64,000 nt of DNA from Phoronis australis (Eukaryota > Phoronida > Phoronidae): contig NMRA01000082.1 of NCBI GenBank assembly GCA_002633005.1, forward strand, positions 350,576-414,575, read 5' to 3'. The translations under genes and the position numbers were made by a program. Within the stretch, counting starts at the first letter, position 1. Each line of letters starts with the position of its first letter. The notes below the pieces were generated by a model. The model ran no database searches and had not been told where the DNA came from. It saw only the letters and a program-made list of their open reading frames with translations. This document shows, one piece after another, positions 1 to 13,900 of the stretch.

Positions 1-292
1 AGTGCAATCTAAGTGCAGGTGAAATTAAACTATCTTTCCCAAAACCATATAATTATCTGATACTGCACCAAGTCATTTTGGACCCTACAAATATAGAAAG
101 TGCATTTGTTGCCAAAAATTATCTTCTTTAAGACTGCAAATATATTCAACTTAGTTTTAAATGTAGTTGCTTGTCACCTATCAACTCAGCAATAATCACC
201 GTCTTAAATGCCCAAATCATTGGATTGAAAATATCTTCAGTCCACGGGAGGGACGGAAATGCCAACAATCCACCAAAGGTAAACCATTTACC

Positions 293-727
293 GGGATTTT
301 CCGTAGATAAACCCACGGGCGTGCATTCAGAAAATAAAAATTTCAGACGTCTTAATAACACAAAATAAACACCTGGGCATTTATTCGGAAAAGGGGGGCG
401 TATAAACGAAGTCGTAGGTTTCCTGACAATGACATTTTTTACTTAAAAATTTTTTTTTAAAATTTTATGTTAATAAATGCATAGTTCGCTAGCACATTGT
501 TCATCTTTATAAATGATAAATGCTCCACAAAACTGAATTAATGACTAAAAGTTGACGCTTAGTGGGCTTTTTCAGAGAAAATTTTCCGAATAAATGTCCC
601 ACTATCTGGGCACTTGACATCAGAAGTTGAAAAACCAAATAAATGCTCATGGGCGTTTGTTCACCATAATTTTCCAAGTAAACACCCATGGGCGTTTCAT
701 AGGGTGGGCTTATCTACAGAAAACCCC
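293..727. mobile_element. 435-bp inverted-repeat element (MITE-like)
   Basis: Ends 293-315 and 705-727 are inverted repeats matching 20 of 23 bases (GGG(A/G)TTTTC(C/T)GTAGATAA). Further in, words like GGGCGTTTATTCGGAAAA recur in both orientations, giving a palindromic overall design. No coding capacity. No clear target duplication was read. Confidence 0.55.
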
Positions 728-1396
728 AGTATGTAAATTATTCTCTTTTTCAGGACAGCTATATTGTGCAAACTACGAGAATAATTAAAAGAAATGTCAA
801 CTTTTATGAATATGAGTAAAAAAATAAATAATAAAAATTTGATCAGGTAACCAACCTTTGAAAACATTAAAAATGATAATTTGGCATTTATTTCACATTG
901 TGCTGAATAATCAAATTCAAAACTATATTGTAGATCACCCACTGATAACAACTCTGCCCATGAGTTGTGACAACATATAAATTAATCATATGTTCAAGTT
1001 CAACTTTTTTAAATGAAGATTCAATCCTTAAGTATATAAGTGTGTCCAGACAGATGAGGGAAGAGCAGTGGCCAGGTTAAAGGTCAGATCTCTCAAGGGG
1101 TATTCCACCTAAGTGTTGTCCACAAACAGACAAGAACAAGTTACTCTTGGAAGGAGTTGTCAATAGGTTTGGGGCTGGCTGGACATTATTTAAATTAATA
1201 CAACTTGCTCTACTTTATCTAGGTAGGGTAACTTGTGGCAAGTCTAATGGCTGTGTGGTCCCAAACCTGAGGCTAGGTGGAAGTAATTAACTGTTGCGGT
1301 TACATACTGACAGATTTTCTTTTGCACACCATATTCGCATCAGCTGTCCATTGTCGTGCACAGAGCGACAAATTTCGCCTGACCTTACTTATCGGA

Positions 1397-1417
1397 TGTG
1401 TGTGTGTGTGTGTGTGT
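1397..1417. repeat. TG dinucleotide microsatellite
   Basis: About ten TG units. Confidence 0.95.
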
Positions 1418-1866
1418 TTACAGACCCTCCACTTAAAGTGAGACAAATTACACAACTGAAAGTAGTTATAGGGTAAGTCTGTGAGTGGATCAGACATTAG
1501 TGTAACTTGGCAATATAAGTTATGAACATTTCTAAATCTGAAGTCCTAGTACGTCAACTACAAATCCCGTTTAGTATTCTCTGTAAAATATCTATTTAGA
1601 ACAATATGGTCAGGGAGCAGTATCTTACTTTCTTACTGCCTATAAATAAGCAGTGCCTAGTAACTAATTTTCACCATTCCCAAGTGGACATTTTCAATAA
1701 TGCGAAGCCCTTGACAAAATGAAAAGACTAAATTTCTCACAATTATTGCGTAAGAAATGGGTCAGATTTTGTGGTTGTCACACAACCGCACAAAATGACG
1801 CAACCATCAATTCCAACTTCTTTGAGTTCAGTTTCAACCAACACTTTCCCAGTAAAGTTGATTTTC

Positions 1867-1996
1867 GGTCTTGCAAAGAACTGACAGTGCATTATTGCTC
1901 GAGACCTTGGCAGGTCAATAAAATGACACGCCATGATAGGCCAACATCAAGAGCTTCATCTCGAGCAATAGGGAGCTGCCAGTTCTTTACAAGCCC
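1867..1996. repeat. Inverted repeat, 38-bp arms
   Basis: GGTCTTGCAAAGAACTGACA...TTGCTCGAGA (1867-1904) reappears inverted and diverged at 1959-1996 (TCTCGAGCAATA...GCCAGTTCTTTACAAGCCC). The pair could fold as a hairpin with a 54-base loop. Possibly the remains of a short inverted-repeat transposon. Confidence 0.6.
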
Positions 1997-2964
1997 ACAA
2001 ATCAGATCTATTTTGCCTTAGGAACAATACCGGACCAATTTCCCGAGTGGTCCTAATCAAATGTTGGCTTTGTCACGAAAGGCCGGTTTTGTACGGTAAC
2101 TCTCCACTTACTTAGTACACTCGCCTCATTTCGCACACCCAAATTTATTTGGAAAATAATATTGTGCCCCACACTTAGTTCGCTTGGTGGGTATTTCTTG
2201 CCTCATCTATTTTGCAGTTCAAAAACATCAACACAATGCCTAGAGATAACTCCAATAATACACGCCACTTCAAGCTTGTTTAAACCGTCTGAACATTGAA
2301 TATTCACCGCTAAATTAATCCACTTGAATATTCACGGCTGCTGGATCTCTTTCAAATTTCACTGATTTAGTCCAGCCACTAAAGCGCATTTGTAAGCTAT
2401 TATTACAGTGGACATGGCAATTCTCCACTTAGTACAACAGCCGCGGCCTGGATGAGCGGAAATGAAAGTGAGGTTGGTAACTGGAGTGTTAACCAAGCAT
2501 GGCACACATCAGGTGCATTAAATGAGACTTTTCATTGTCTCCTGCCAGGGGTGAATCAAAGTCTAACACAGTCTGAAATATAATGTATAAATTTCAAATA
2601 TTTCTACTACAATCTTTATTCCATAGTAATGTACCGTAAGTTATTATACTGGTATCAGATAACCGTGACACAAATTAAATTGACATGGTGGCAATATTCA
2701 GCCTCACAGTTGTGACAATACAATAGCTTTAGACCCTTTCCCATACAATTAACTCCATTACTGTCGCTACAACCTAAGCTTTGATGTTAACTGCGATTCA
2801 CCATGAAGGTTAAGTGTTACCATTCCCATCAGCTTCAACAACTTATTCATGGAGGTCAAGTGTTCCCATTGACTAAAACTTAGCAAGCTCACCACAGCTT
2901 TGGAGCCTATGGGAAAGGTCTTTTTGGCACAATTCAACCGACAAAGAGTCCGATATTCTAGATC

Positions 2965-3014
2965 GAAGGCAGTTCACATAACACACTCAGAAGGCAGTTC
3001 ACCGAACACACTCA
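2965..3014. repeat. 25-bp tandem duplication
   Basis: GAAGGCAGTTCAC(A/C)(T/G)AACACACTCA occurs twice head to tail (2965-2989, 2990-3014). Confidence 0.8.
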
Positions 3015-5233
3015 GAACCTGGGGTATAATAGGATTGGGACAGTTATACACTACAGGCAATAGGGCCGTCCCAGATTATGCAGTGGCACTCGAATCTCGC
3101 TGTATTTACCCACAATGCCATAAACATCCGTCAGGCACATTTTCTGCTTCGTTTTTCATGCCACTGGAGTTTCACATCTGATTCTTTACACGTTTTTCTT
3201 GGTTGCATTACTCTGTTTATCTTTCCAATATCAACGTAGTATTGCTGCTGTGCTGTGCGCTGCAACACCGACGTAAGAAAGTTTGATAAATCTAACAAAT
3301 ACCCATGGATGCGTGATCTGAAATTCTTCGCCTTCCCGACATAAATGAGAGACAAAAAAGTACCTGATTTCCAAAAAGAGGTCACGCGCTTTCATGTCTC
3401 CAAGACAAAGGAGAGTCCTATCGCCGTGTAATCCTGGATGGCCCTATTGAAATGGTCGAATTACTATGCGACAGTTTTGCTCACTCAATACTTTGTCTTT
3501 TGTTCACTAATCAACTACTATTAACAAAAATATTTAACCTTGAACAATTATGTCATTTAGCCAACACATTTATTACACGCTTACTTAGCGCAATAGCCAA
3601 TTGGGTCTTTTTAAGAATGTACATGCCCTGTATATACTCTGGCTGAAAATGCGAGGGACCTCATTTTTATGCTTGATGATTTTTAGTTTTCATTCCAGTT
3701 TCCAAGAAAGGCGAATTGGCAAAAATATTGAGGTAAACAATGAAAGATAAGAGTGACAATTAGGTCAAAGTAAAATTGGCAAATTCAATCTCAAATGCCA
3801 AGTTTACTGTGCAGCAAATCTAATCACAGAGACAATCAAATCAATGAACCCTACTTGATCCACTAGACAGAAATGTCAACCATAACTTTGAGCCTTGGCA
3901 TTGCATTTAGAACAAAACCCACTAGGCTTTAAACTTTATGATCAGCCAACTTCAGAACAAGGTCAAAGTGATCAGGTATTCAAAAGTAGCATGGTATTCT
4001 TCGATTTAGAGAACAGTGCGGCCACCAAAGTGACGTTTTAATTTGGTCAAATCCCTCTATAAAAAGTACTATGTAAGAAACTGCTACCTCGTTATTTGCA
4101 CGAATGCTTAGCATACATTAACTGTTACCAAATAATCTATGACAAGCAAGCATACGAGGCTCTAGAAAATAATTTAGTCTATGCTTTTATACGAATTGTG
4201 TCAATTTTTCGAAAAATCTCCTTACACCAAAGTCAAAACTCATGCATAATAGTTTCAACTTGTTTCCCGTAGGATGCGTTTTTTATTGAGCATGTATCCT
4301 CCCTCTGTGATTGAAAAACATGGTGATAATGGAACCACTTTCATTGTAGAATGCCAATAGTCTATTAGAAAAACAATGGAGTCATAAATACTCTCGCCTG
4401 TTGGAGGAATAAAAATGGTGTAGCTGGACTCAACACTCGCTTGAACTCAGCGGTCACAGTATGGTAAATCTACACTTTTTTAGCACACAATATGGCCGAC
4501 AAACGATTCTCTTTTATAAAATTTCTCTACAAAAATAAAGTAAAAGAAGATTTTAGTCTATTGCTAGCATGTTTTGTACAGTAAAGTAAATTGTCCATTA
4601 TTTTAAGTAAAGTAAACAGCTTTTTGAAAAATGGAAAAATGACAACTTTAGCAATTATTCTTGTGCGAAATATGTGGAATTACCGTAGGTTTGAGAGCAG
4701 CATCTAATCTCCCAACAAAGGGCTTTACGACCTTGGACGCTGGCTTGCAATGTCTCTGGCTCCGGCCACCGAGACTGGATGACAAACCCTACTGTGTTTG
4801 TCCAATCTTGAATTTTGGATTTGGCTGCAGCGCGACGTTCAATCACTCGTATCACTCCCGGCTGCAACGGAAATGTGTCTAAGTTGTTCTCCAGCAAATT
4901 GCTTTCGCAACTTAGTGACAACCACCTCCTTCACGGCTTAAATTGCATTGACTCGCGGCGGCCATTAGCCCCAAAGCGGACTTCAAATTCTGACTGCGTA
5001 ATCTTGCACTGACTTCACACAAAATCGCTTGCTAAAGTTTCAGCTTCACGAATGTTGTATAATAATTGAAAACAATTCTATTGATGAAGTCGATTTTTCT
5101 CAATGATGGTCTTTATATACTAAATTTGTAATAAAAATGTCTCCAACATTGATTGTCAAACTAAAGTACGTTTACTGTTTACCCACAGAAACTAAACACA
5201 CACTTAGAAACGCAGTATAAAAAACATGAACAA

Positions 5234-5450
5234 CTGAATCATTACACAGCCTCAACACTCAGGTCAGCCAAGAGCCACCATAGCACCCTGTACTGAATCA
5301 TTCCTCAGACCTTACACTCAGGTCACTGAAGAACCACCATAGCACCCTGTACTGAATCGTTCCTCAGACCTTGCACTCGGGCCATTGACGAGCCACCATA
5401 GCACGCTGTACTGAATTGTTCCTCGGCCCTGACATTCAGGTTAGACTAAG
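5234..5450. repeat. 59-bp tandem repeat, about 3.7 copies
   Basis: Units begin CTGAATC(A/G)TT at 5234, 5293, 5352 and 5411, exact 59-bp spacing. Each contains CACTCAGGTCA-like and GCCACCATAGCAC words. Copies are about 80-90% alike by eye. Confidence 0.9.
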
Positions 5451-6183
5451 AGACTCGGTATTCTGCGCATAGCCTTCGATTTTCTGTTTTTAAGAACTGA
5501 GAAATATAGAATTCTATTTTATGTAATTAACAAAACTTTGTTTGATAACTTCTAAGTAAAATTTCACTTCATAAATGTTCACGGAAATTGCGTTGCGCAT
5601 TTATGATACAGCTCTATCTTACAGCCAACTTGCCAATGTCCTCAAAACTGGACAAGATCAACGCTACCTTCTGAGAATGAAAGTCGGGTTTGCGTCTTTG
5701 CGATCGATGCTTCTAGCCCCGTCCAACATTTACATGTTCATAAACTCTTTGATGGAATATATTCATAATTTTTGGGGATCAAAAACAATGGTATCTAATA
5801 CAGATATGTGTGAATGCCGTATGAGACCTCCAAGAGAGAAATTCGATTCCATAAATTACAATCTGTTGTCACACAAGATCAGGGTGTTCATTGTACCATG
5901 CACCACGTTGGCAGGTCTACTATACACCAGCTGGTGCGATACAACAATTCAATGCATAACACAGGTGATAGAATGGTAATATGGTTTAGCCATCATTTGA
6001 GCAGATGAGCACCTGTTCACATATGCACACTTAAGTTTGACCTCGATTTAAAAATGAAGCAAAATTAATGCCCTGTTCAATCAACAACCAGTTGTTTTCA
6101 GGTCATGGAAATTATTGCTTGTGCTTGTCTAGTGAGACTTCACAGCTTGTGTACTATGCCTGTTCTATATAGTGCGTGTGTAC

Positions 6184-6570
6184 TTCTTAGAAAACTTAAG
6201 CTTAAACACTGGTGAAATTTGTGTTAATGTATGTGTACATCGTTACTACCAGGGAACACCGAGGGGACAGTGTGGCTCAGGGGTTTGAGCTCCGGACATC
6301 CCCTTGGGAGACCCGGGTTCGAGTTCTGGCTTTACTGGTTAACGATCAAACATAGCAAAACAGGTGTCTCCTACTCCTCTGGTCTCGGCGTTACTAGTGA
6401 ATGTATACAACGGAGTGAATGAGAACCTGGATATAATGCAAAGGCAATTTCCACGGCTGTGCTCATATTTAAGAAAAACACCGACCTGTTCTTCTTAGAA
6501 AACTGAGCTCAAACTCTGGTGAAATTTGGATTAACACATATATGCATTGTTACTACTAGGGAACACTGAA
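6184..6570. repeat. Direct repeats (about 80 bp) flanking a SINE
   Basis: TTCTTAGAAAAC...CTGGTGAAATTTG...GTTACTAC.AGGGAACAC occurs at 6184-6269 and again at 6492-6570, with several differences. The copies are too long to be a target duplication, so the SINE probably landed in an existing tandem repeat. Confidence 0.7.
6268..6480 (+). repeat. tRNA-derived SINE
   Basis: The head contains TGGCTCAGGGG (A box) and GGGTTCGAGTTC (B box, one mismatch to GGTTCGANTCC) spaced as in a tRNA, followed by a non-tRNA body. It sits between two diverged direct repeats (6184-6269 and 6492-6570). Pol III transcription by its internal promoter is expected for the family but not shown. Confidence 0.7.
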
Positions 6571-9500
6571 GTGGTAACAAAACCACATTTCAAACACATT
6601 AAAAAAGGAAAATCAAAAACTATTCTTTTCAATTATGTACCCTTTATAAGTCTAGATTTTGATGTACGATTTCCAACATGTTGTATGATCTATCCTCAAG
6701 GACATTAGTTATTCGCAACTGATTATGACAAAATAAGTTAAAACAGCAATATTATGTTTTCAATAAAATAAACGTTAAGATTATATGGTAGGAACATATT
6801 GACAAGTCAATACATCCAACCACATACCTACAAAACTATAGCACTCAGCTCAAGAAAAGTATTACATTTCCTAACGAGAAAGCCTGTAGAATTTGATATT
6901 TGACTTTATACCAATCTGCCGTTGATTTCTTTAAAGAGTACTGAGGTGCGGGCTTCCAAATGAGGAGGGCACAGAACAGAATCAAGTATGCCTTTTTGGC
7001 CAAACTAACATTTCCACGTTTGCTACTAATGCGAAATCCATGATTCAGCAAAACCTCGTTTCAACAGTGTCTCCTTATATGGTAATTCTCCACGTTTTGC
7101 ACAAAAATAATTGCCAAAATTGCCATTTTCCCCGTTTCTCAAAGGCTGATTAAGTTGCTGCAAATAATGGAAACTTTACAAAATGTTTATCATGACATCT
7201 AAAAAATACAAAAAACTTTGCTCGTAATAGACTAAAATTTTCACAACCTTTATTTTTGCTGTGAAATTTGACGAAATAAAATTTCACTTGTCAACTACCC
7301 TACATGCTAATTGGAGAATTTCCGCATTGACAAATTCGAACCCTGCGTGGCCAAAATGTATTCAAGACCCGCATGCATCAATTAATTACCATAGTTCAAG
7401 GACCTTACTAGATGTACTTCTAATACAGACAACGCTTTATGCATTTTTTTACAAATTACTGCACAGGAATTTCCAACTCTTTAGGGTTATGAATGAACGC
7501 TGCTTGGTGTATATGAATCTATATCAATTTGTAATAAATAAATTTTGTAATGAACAACTTACACTCACGCGTCACATCTATGAATTTTCTCAATAGACCC
7601 TTCAATGCCAACATAGAACCAGTAATGGAGAAGCGTAAATGCACTGCGAAGTTAGATGAACCTTAGAAGCCAACTTCAGTAGTAAGTGAGCACCAAAACC
7701 ATAAAAGTTTGACGCGTGGGCCATCACATTTATCTAAAGATGGAGCTCCAAAAACAAATGAAATGCTTTTATTCGTCGAATGCTGAATATTTAAAAAAAC
7801 ATCAAATAATACCACAACACGTACTGATAGTGTCAGCGACACCTTGACAACCCATAACTCCCATTGCCACCCAAACAACGACCCTTCACTACACATCAAA
7901 GCATTGACGATCCACTGGTAAAACCACCTGTTTATTGCTAAGTTAACGCGCGCTGTTAAGTTCGATTCAGGGCCAAAGTTCACTCTGACAATAACTCCAT
8001 GGTGACATTGGTATGAGTGTCCTCAAGGACAAAACGGCAGAACTGAGAAGGTTTAAGAATCAAAAACATAGTAGATATTTGAAAGACCCCACAGAAGGCG
8101 TTGCGTTCGAGACATTCTTTGGTCAAAGTTGACCTCTTCCGACTGTCCCCAGCTTGGGGAAAACCGACTGACATGTTCAGTGTCACTGATCAATTGCAAC
8201 ATCATAAATTTCAAACTCAAAACACTGACAGGATTTAGTTGCAATTGATTTTGGGAATGAGCTAATTCCACTGAAGAACAGCTCCATTAGCTTCGTAAGT
8301 GTTAAAGTGTGTAACTTTTGGCAGGAATTTAACACAGCATGTTTAGTCCCTTGAAGTCACAAACTTCAAACTAGAGTGAATAAGTTTAGCGAGAGGGACT
8401 CTTCCAACGTAGCCAATCAAAACACTCCATTGCTCACAGTACCATGTGTGATTAAAAACAGTAACCTCCCCATATTAATTCAGGAACCAAAGCAAAATTC
8501 ATCTATAAAAAACATGAACCAAAGCAATGGTTTTCAAAGACAGCGATGCAATGATTTCGATGCGACATTATCCGCCCGAAAAACCTTTTTTTGATATTGG
8601 CCCAAGCGTGAAATCAAACCCAAAACTTTCAAACCGCAGCCAATCAATCTGCAAGACGAGCCAAACTCACTCAGTACACGGAAAAAAACTTTAAAGGTCT
8701 CTAACTGGCAGCCACCAGCCTCGATATCAGCAAATGTCTAACAGACAACAACAAGAATTGACGACTTGTAATGCAAACCCAAAAACACAATGGATTTTAT
8801 TGTTTTACGGCTTTGGTCAGAGCTAATAACTTTAAGCAGTCTGTCCCACTCCACAATAATCCCAAAATTGTATAATTTGTTATCAAAACAATAATGTCAC
8901 TTTAAATGTCTCATACTTTATTGACAACAATAGCAACACTACTGGCCTATTTTCCTCAGGTGTGATCAAGTTGGTAAGGCTGAATTATAAGAGACAGCAC
9001 ATGATTCCGCCAATCCTACGTAGTCTTTTAAACAAGCGCAAGTACAGCACTGATACGCACGCACACAGCGCTGAATAGAAGAAATGAACATTATTTTAAA
9101 TATTACCGCTAAATGAAGCACTGCTTGTAAACTTAATTAATAGCCTCTAGGGAGTGCAAAGCAAGTCAGAAATGCCCTTCTCAATAGGAACACACCTGCC
9201 ATTTTTCATCGTGATTCGTCAGATGACAAAGGACACGAAAACAGTAGAAAGGCCATTAGGGGATGCAATGTAGGTCTAATCCATCTGAAACAGGACCAGT
9301 GCAGTTGTCTCTGTGACAGTAGCTTATTTGCCAAATTTGATCAGCATCCACAAAGGAACTTGGGGTTCAGGCAAACGCAGAGAAAAACGAAATTGCCACA
9401 AGGAGCACAATAGAAATCGTATCTGTCCGACAATAGCCATCTGTTGCCACATTACTAGAAATACACCAGTCAAATTTCACAACAGTTTAGGAGATCAGCC

Positions 9501-10769
9501 ATGGATGAGAAAAAGCAAAATTGCCACTAGGGTGTGCCACAGAAGTTGGAGTCATCAAGGAACTGTGAAGACAGAAACAAAAGGGAAAAAGTGAAACATT
9601 GTCGGTTCCATCCAAAAATTCCCTCATGAGGTCCCATCCACGATACGAGCACGTCTTCAAAATTTCATGAACATCTACAGTGTATCAAGAAGCTTTGGAG
9701 ACATAGTAGTGGACACTAGGTGCTGGACAGAAGAGGATGACCGCAGAACACACCCACATCTACATATGTATGTTCGTGCATAGAAATTAAAGAGTGTATT
9801 TAATAGCCACTTATATGGGCCTCCTAGTTTGTGAACCAGTTTTCTCCAAGACAACAGACAGGTTTTCAAAATCTAGGACCCTGTACGTAAACTATTGCCA
9901 AATTAAGCACTGTAAAAAGTATCCAGAAAGTGTCAACCCCAAAATTCAGTCCTTATCATCAGAGCACATGATTAAAAGTGAACTCAAGTTCAAAATTAAG
10001 TAACAAAACATTTCACTAAGTGATCTGTAAGGGAACTTGGCAATACTGTATTTTGTCTTAGAGCACATCTGGGTGTTCTAAACAGCAACATTTTCAGTCA
10101 CTTATTCATAGAATAGATATGTCACAGTATTCAGTACACTATGTAAAGTCCTTCGAGTTGGTTACAAAGACCAAATGGCAAACAGAAATCTTGGTACTTG
10201 CTGTGGATACGAAAATATGATTCAAAATTTAAATATCCTAAAACACTGCCCTCAGTTCACCTTCCCTCGACTGACTGCTGAAAAAACATAGAAAACAGCA
10301 AGGATGTGTGTCCGATGGTCAACTCAATTTCATGGGAGAGTGCACGGGTTACTGTTTTCTATGCTATGAAAGTTAAAGTAACAATTCATCATGTCTTTGG
10401 CTGTCAAAAAACTTACTATTTATCACCACCACTTTCTGTTATAAATCCCACTCAATTAGTTCCTCACTAAGGGGAGGAAGGAGTTTCGTGCTAGGGAGGA
10501 ACTGACAATGTACATATACAGCACTTGAGATCATTCTAATCGGCTAAACTGAGCCGCCGTGACAAGCCGACACGTCAAGCCTGATCTTGAGCAGCAACTA
10601 ACTGCTAGTTATTCCCTTGCCAATGAATCATCTCCAAACCAAGAAAGGGAAACGTTAGACCACATTTCTAGCAGTAACTGGTAACTGTGAACTAAATCAA
10701 AAGTTAGCTTTTTGAGGGAAGACAGGTTTATGGGCGCTTCATTAAGAGATCCAAGAACTTCCATCAAGA
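6571..10769. other. Intergenic; includes diverged repeat near 9.1-9.7 kb
   Basis: No gene supported. From about 9130 to 9720 are degenerate copies of the repeat family with AAATTGCCACTAGGG, CAAATTTCA and GGCAAACGCA words, the same family as in 42-47 kb. The rest is anonymous. Confidence 0.65.
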
Positions 10770-10955
10770 TTACGAACAAATATCAATCGAAGAATATGTT
10801 GCAAACATTTTAAGTCTGGTCAACACGCCATCTGTTGGCCACATCGCGTGACCTAATGAATATATGTCTGAAAAGAGTTCTGCCCCCGACTGGGACTCAA
10901 ACCCAGGACCTTCTGCTAACCGTGCAGAGGCTCTAGCCACTGAGCCATTGGGACC
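10770..10955 (-). repeat. tRNA-derived SINE, minus strand
   Basis: The reverse complement from about 10955 reads CAATGGCTCAGTGGCTAGAG (A box TGGCTCAGTGG) and CCTGGGTTTGAGTCCCAG (B box, one mismatch). A body of about 100 bases follows down to about 10770. The chance frame across it has no meaning. Confidence 0.7.
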
Positions 10956-13900
10956 ACTGGTCAAACGGTCAAACAAAGAAATCCAATCACATTCTCATCG
11001 AGATTATCCTAATTTTCAATGTTGCCTAAAACATGAGAAATGCTACTAACTTAGGTACCTAAAATAAAAGATCCTAAAAGCTAAATCCAAGCACACCATC
11101 AGAGATCTATTAGTGTCAGGTACAGAAGAGTCAAAGGTAAATTCTTGTCTTTTTTAGAGAGACAGCGTCCACATCTTTACATTGTAATGTTTAGTTGTGG
11201 ATAAAATTAAAGAAAGATAATGTCATGAAAAGTTCTCAGAATACACATTGTCCGTTTATTAGTTTATAAAAAAATTTAAATAATCAATGTCACAAAATTT
11301 CAGTTTAATATTAACGCGTTCAAAATCAAACCTAGTTTCCACTAATTGCATTCAAAACAAGCATTGTTAAATATTTCTCATAGCATTAGGTAATCTTGAT
11401 TTTTAGGAGTGTAAATTGTTAGAAGTCAAGCCTACTCCACTTTAAGAGCCTAAATCTATTTAAGTCGTTTGTTTTGTTGCCTTTATTTGTTTCAAAATGA
11501 TCAAATGTAATTCTTCAAACTCATTCGCAGGGTAAGTTTAGGGCTGGAATGACATTCATTACAAGGGTTAAGGTTCGAGTCCGGTTCTTGATGTTCAAGA
11601 TCCACGTTTTGAGTTACGCTCTTCTATTTTTGAGGAACAAAAATATGTGAGGACTGTAGTCACATGGTATGAGGTGATTCTGGTTATTAAATAATTTCAA
11701 AGTAGACTTAACTTGTTTCCTTAATTAGAAGACTTTAATAAATTAACAATTTAGATGTCAAAAACAGTTTAGACGGAGGTTTGAAGTCCAGATAATTTAT
11801 ACCTTTAATATGCAGGACTACCCCCCAGTCGTATCTTTATTGCAAAATCCAACATGTGAATGATATGAAGGATCAATCATGAGTGTGTAAAGAGAAGTAC
11901 TCTTATACTAAAAATTATTAAAGCCCAAAAATTATGTTTCGAATGCACACAAAACTAATGTCCATGTCCAAATGGTCAAACTTTTTAAAGAGATTATTTG
12001 ATGTGTAGGTAAGTTTACAGATAAAGATTAAAAAATACATTAGTACATCTTTATGTATGAAAGTGCCTAGACATTGCCACTCATAATAATCTAACATCAA
12101 ATCTCAAGCAGCACATCTAGTAGTCTCGAATGTAATGCCTCACTATCACAGGTGATTTCACCTATCGTTGGGTCTTTACTAGTAGCCTAGAGTCTTCTCT
12201 GTATCAGTACATGACTGACAGCACTTGATAGATATTGTGGCTATAGGATCTGTGACCAGTTCAAGATTTTTACACTCAATCTGAACCATTAGTACTACCT
12301 CCCAGTGATTACAAATTGACAGGGATTGTTTTCAACTTTCACCATGTGGAATAATCCACTCTGGAATTCGAAACACTTGTCACTGTCAAACCATCACTGA
12401 TCAACAAGCTGACATTGTCAGTCGACAAGTCAAAAATTAAACGTATCAGACCCAGCCAAAATGGCTGGCTCGTAAGCTAAAGAGGTATTAAAAGCAACTC
12501 TATTGGTGATCCAACATAAAAATTTCAGTAACAGGTGTACCTTGGGGTTATTTGATGCACAAACTGATAATTTACAATTGCTCTTTTTATTTGACGCAGA
12601 GACAACCCAAATTCAGAACAAATTCGAAGACATTCTAATCATCTCAACATGTAAGGCCTTTATAGACAAAATTGTGGTAAATTTGGCAATTTTAGATTCC
12701 CAGTAATGTTTATAAATCACTCCCCTTCAATTACGTACTCACCATTGCCGAAATTAACATTGCAAAAGAAAACAAAGGCTGATTATTTCTTGACCACCAT
12801 TTTCCACCAAAACGTCAAACGCCATTTTCTTTTACAGACCTAATGGCGTCTCCAAACATCGGAGACTTCGCTTACTTTTCAAAATTTTCACAAGGTGTCG
12901 GGCCTATCGGAAGCATACACACGCCCGTGTGCAAGTCACTAGCTGAGGCGAAATACACGGCAAAAAGTGAAATTTTGTTGCATTAGAAAACCTGCCATGT
13001 TGACAGAACCTATATACATCAATTGTGACACATGAAATTCACCAAATTTGTAATCAAATAGTAAGTAAACAAACACTAGCCAATGGCTAATATCACTACA
13101 TTGTAACATGTACTGACAATAAATAAATAAATGAAAACACATAACTGTTTGCAAAGGCCATGTTAGTTTGTTCCACCTTTGGTGAGCTGGGGATTCATAC
13201 AGTCGGTTTGTTTTCTTAACGTCAAACACCACAGGGAGTGAACTAGTTATCGGTTTTATTTGTAGTGCATTTCTCAGGCGAAAACAGCTGTGTTGTTCAC
13301 TATTATGACTGATGCGGCGTAAGAACGGGTTGGTCGGTTTTGTGTAACCTTGCGGTTTGTTGATTGTGTACGTAAGTTAATTCTTGATTGAGGCTTATTA
13401 GCCCAAATGTGTTTGGGCATCACCCGATATAGGTCACTTAAATAAGTGATAATTGAATTGAATAGTTGAAATAAAACAAGTTGAAAAATATCAGAAATGA
13501 AGATCGGCATGTGCAAGGTGAGCAGTAGTGTAATTATAACTCATAGGAAGAGGAACTAGACATGCACGAACACCGAAAAAGAATTCTAAGACACGGTGGA
13601 TTGTTTGACATACTGCTTGATACTGTTAACTTCTAGAAGCCCATATCTATACAAGACTGACCTTTTTTCAGTTTCTGGGGGTAATAACATGCTATTGGGT
13701 ATCTACGGTTGAACTTACTATCAGCGCAGATTTGAATTGAATGAGTAAAGAAGTATTAGTAAATAATTGGGTCCGTACCGGTATTCCCAGTCCCTAAATC
13801 CCCGTCCCTGTGCTACTTCGTCCCAATGTCCCCCTAACCCTATGCTTCCTCGCCTCTGTATTCCCCCGGCAGGCTATGTTCCCCCGGCCCTAGCAATATT

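Larger units (their letters stand above)
728..5233. other. Intergenic, no gene seen
   Basis: AT-rich sequence with many stops in all frames. The short open frames here show no family motif, splice context or codon pattern. The only structures noticed are the small repeats listed separately. Confidence 0.7.

Noticed and set aside
5575-5979. 134-residue + strand frame
   Set aside because: No recognisable domain, no splice or promoter context, average AT-rich composition; chance frame.
11571-11581. Perfect B-box word GGTTCGAGTCC
   Set aside because: No A box at the right distance and no tRNA fold; at best a decayed SINE fragment.
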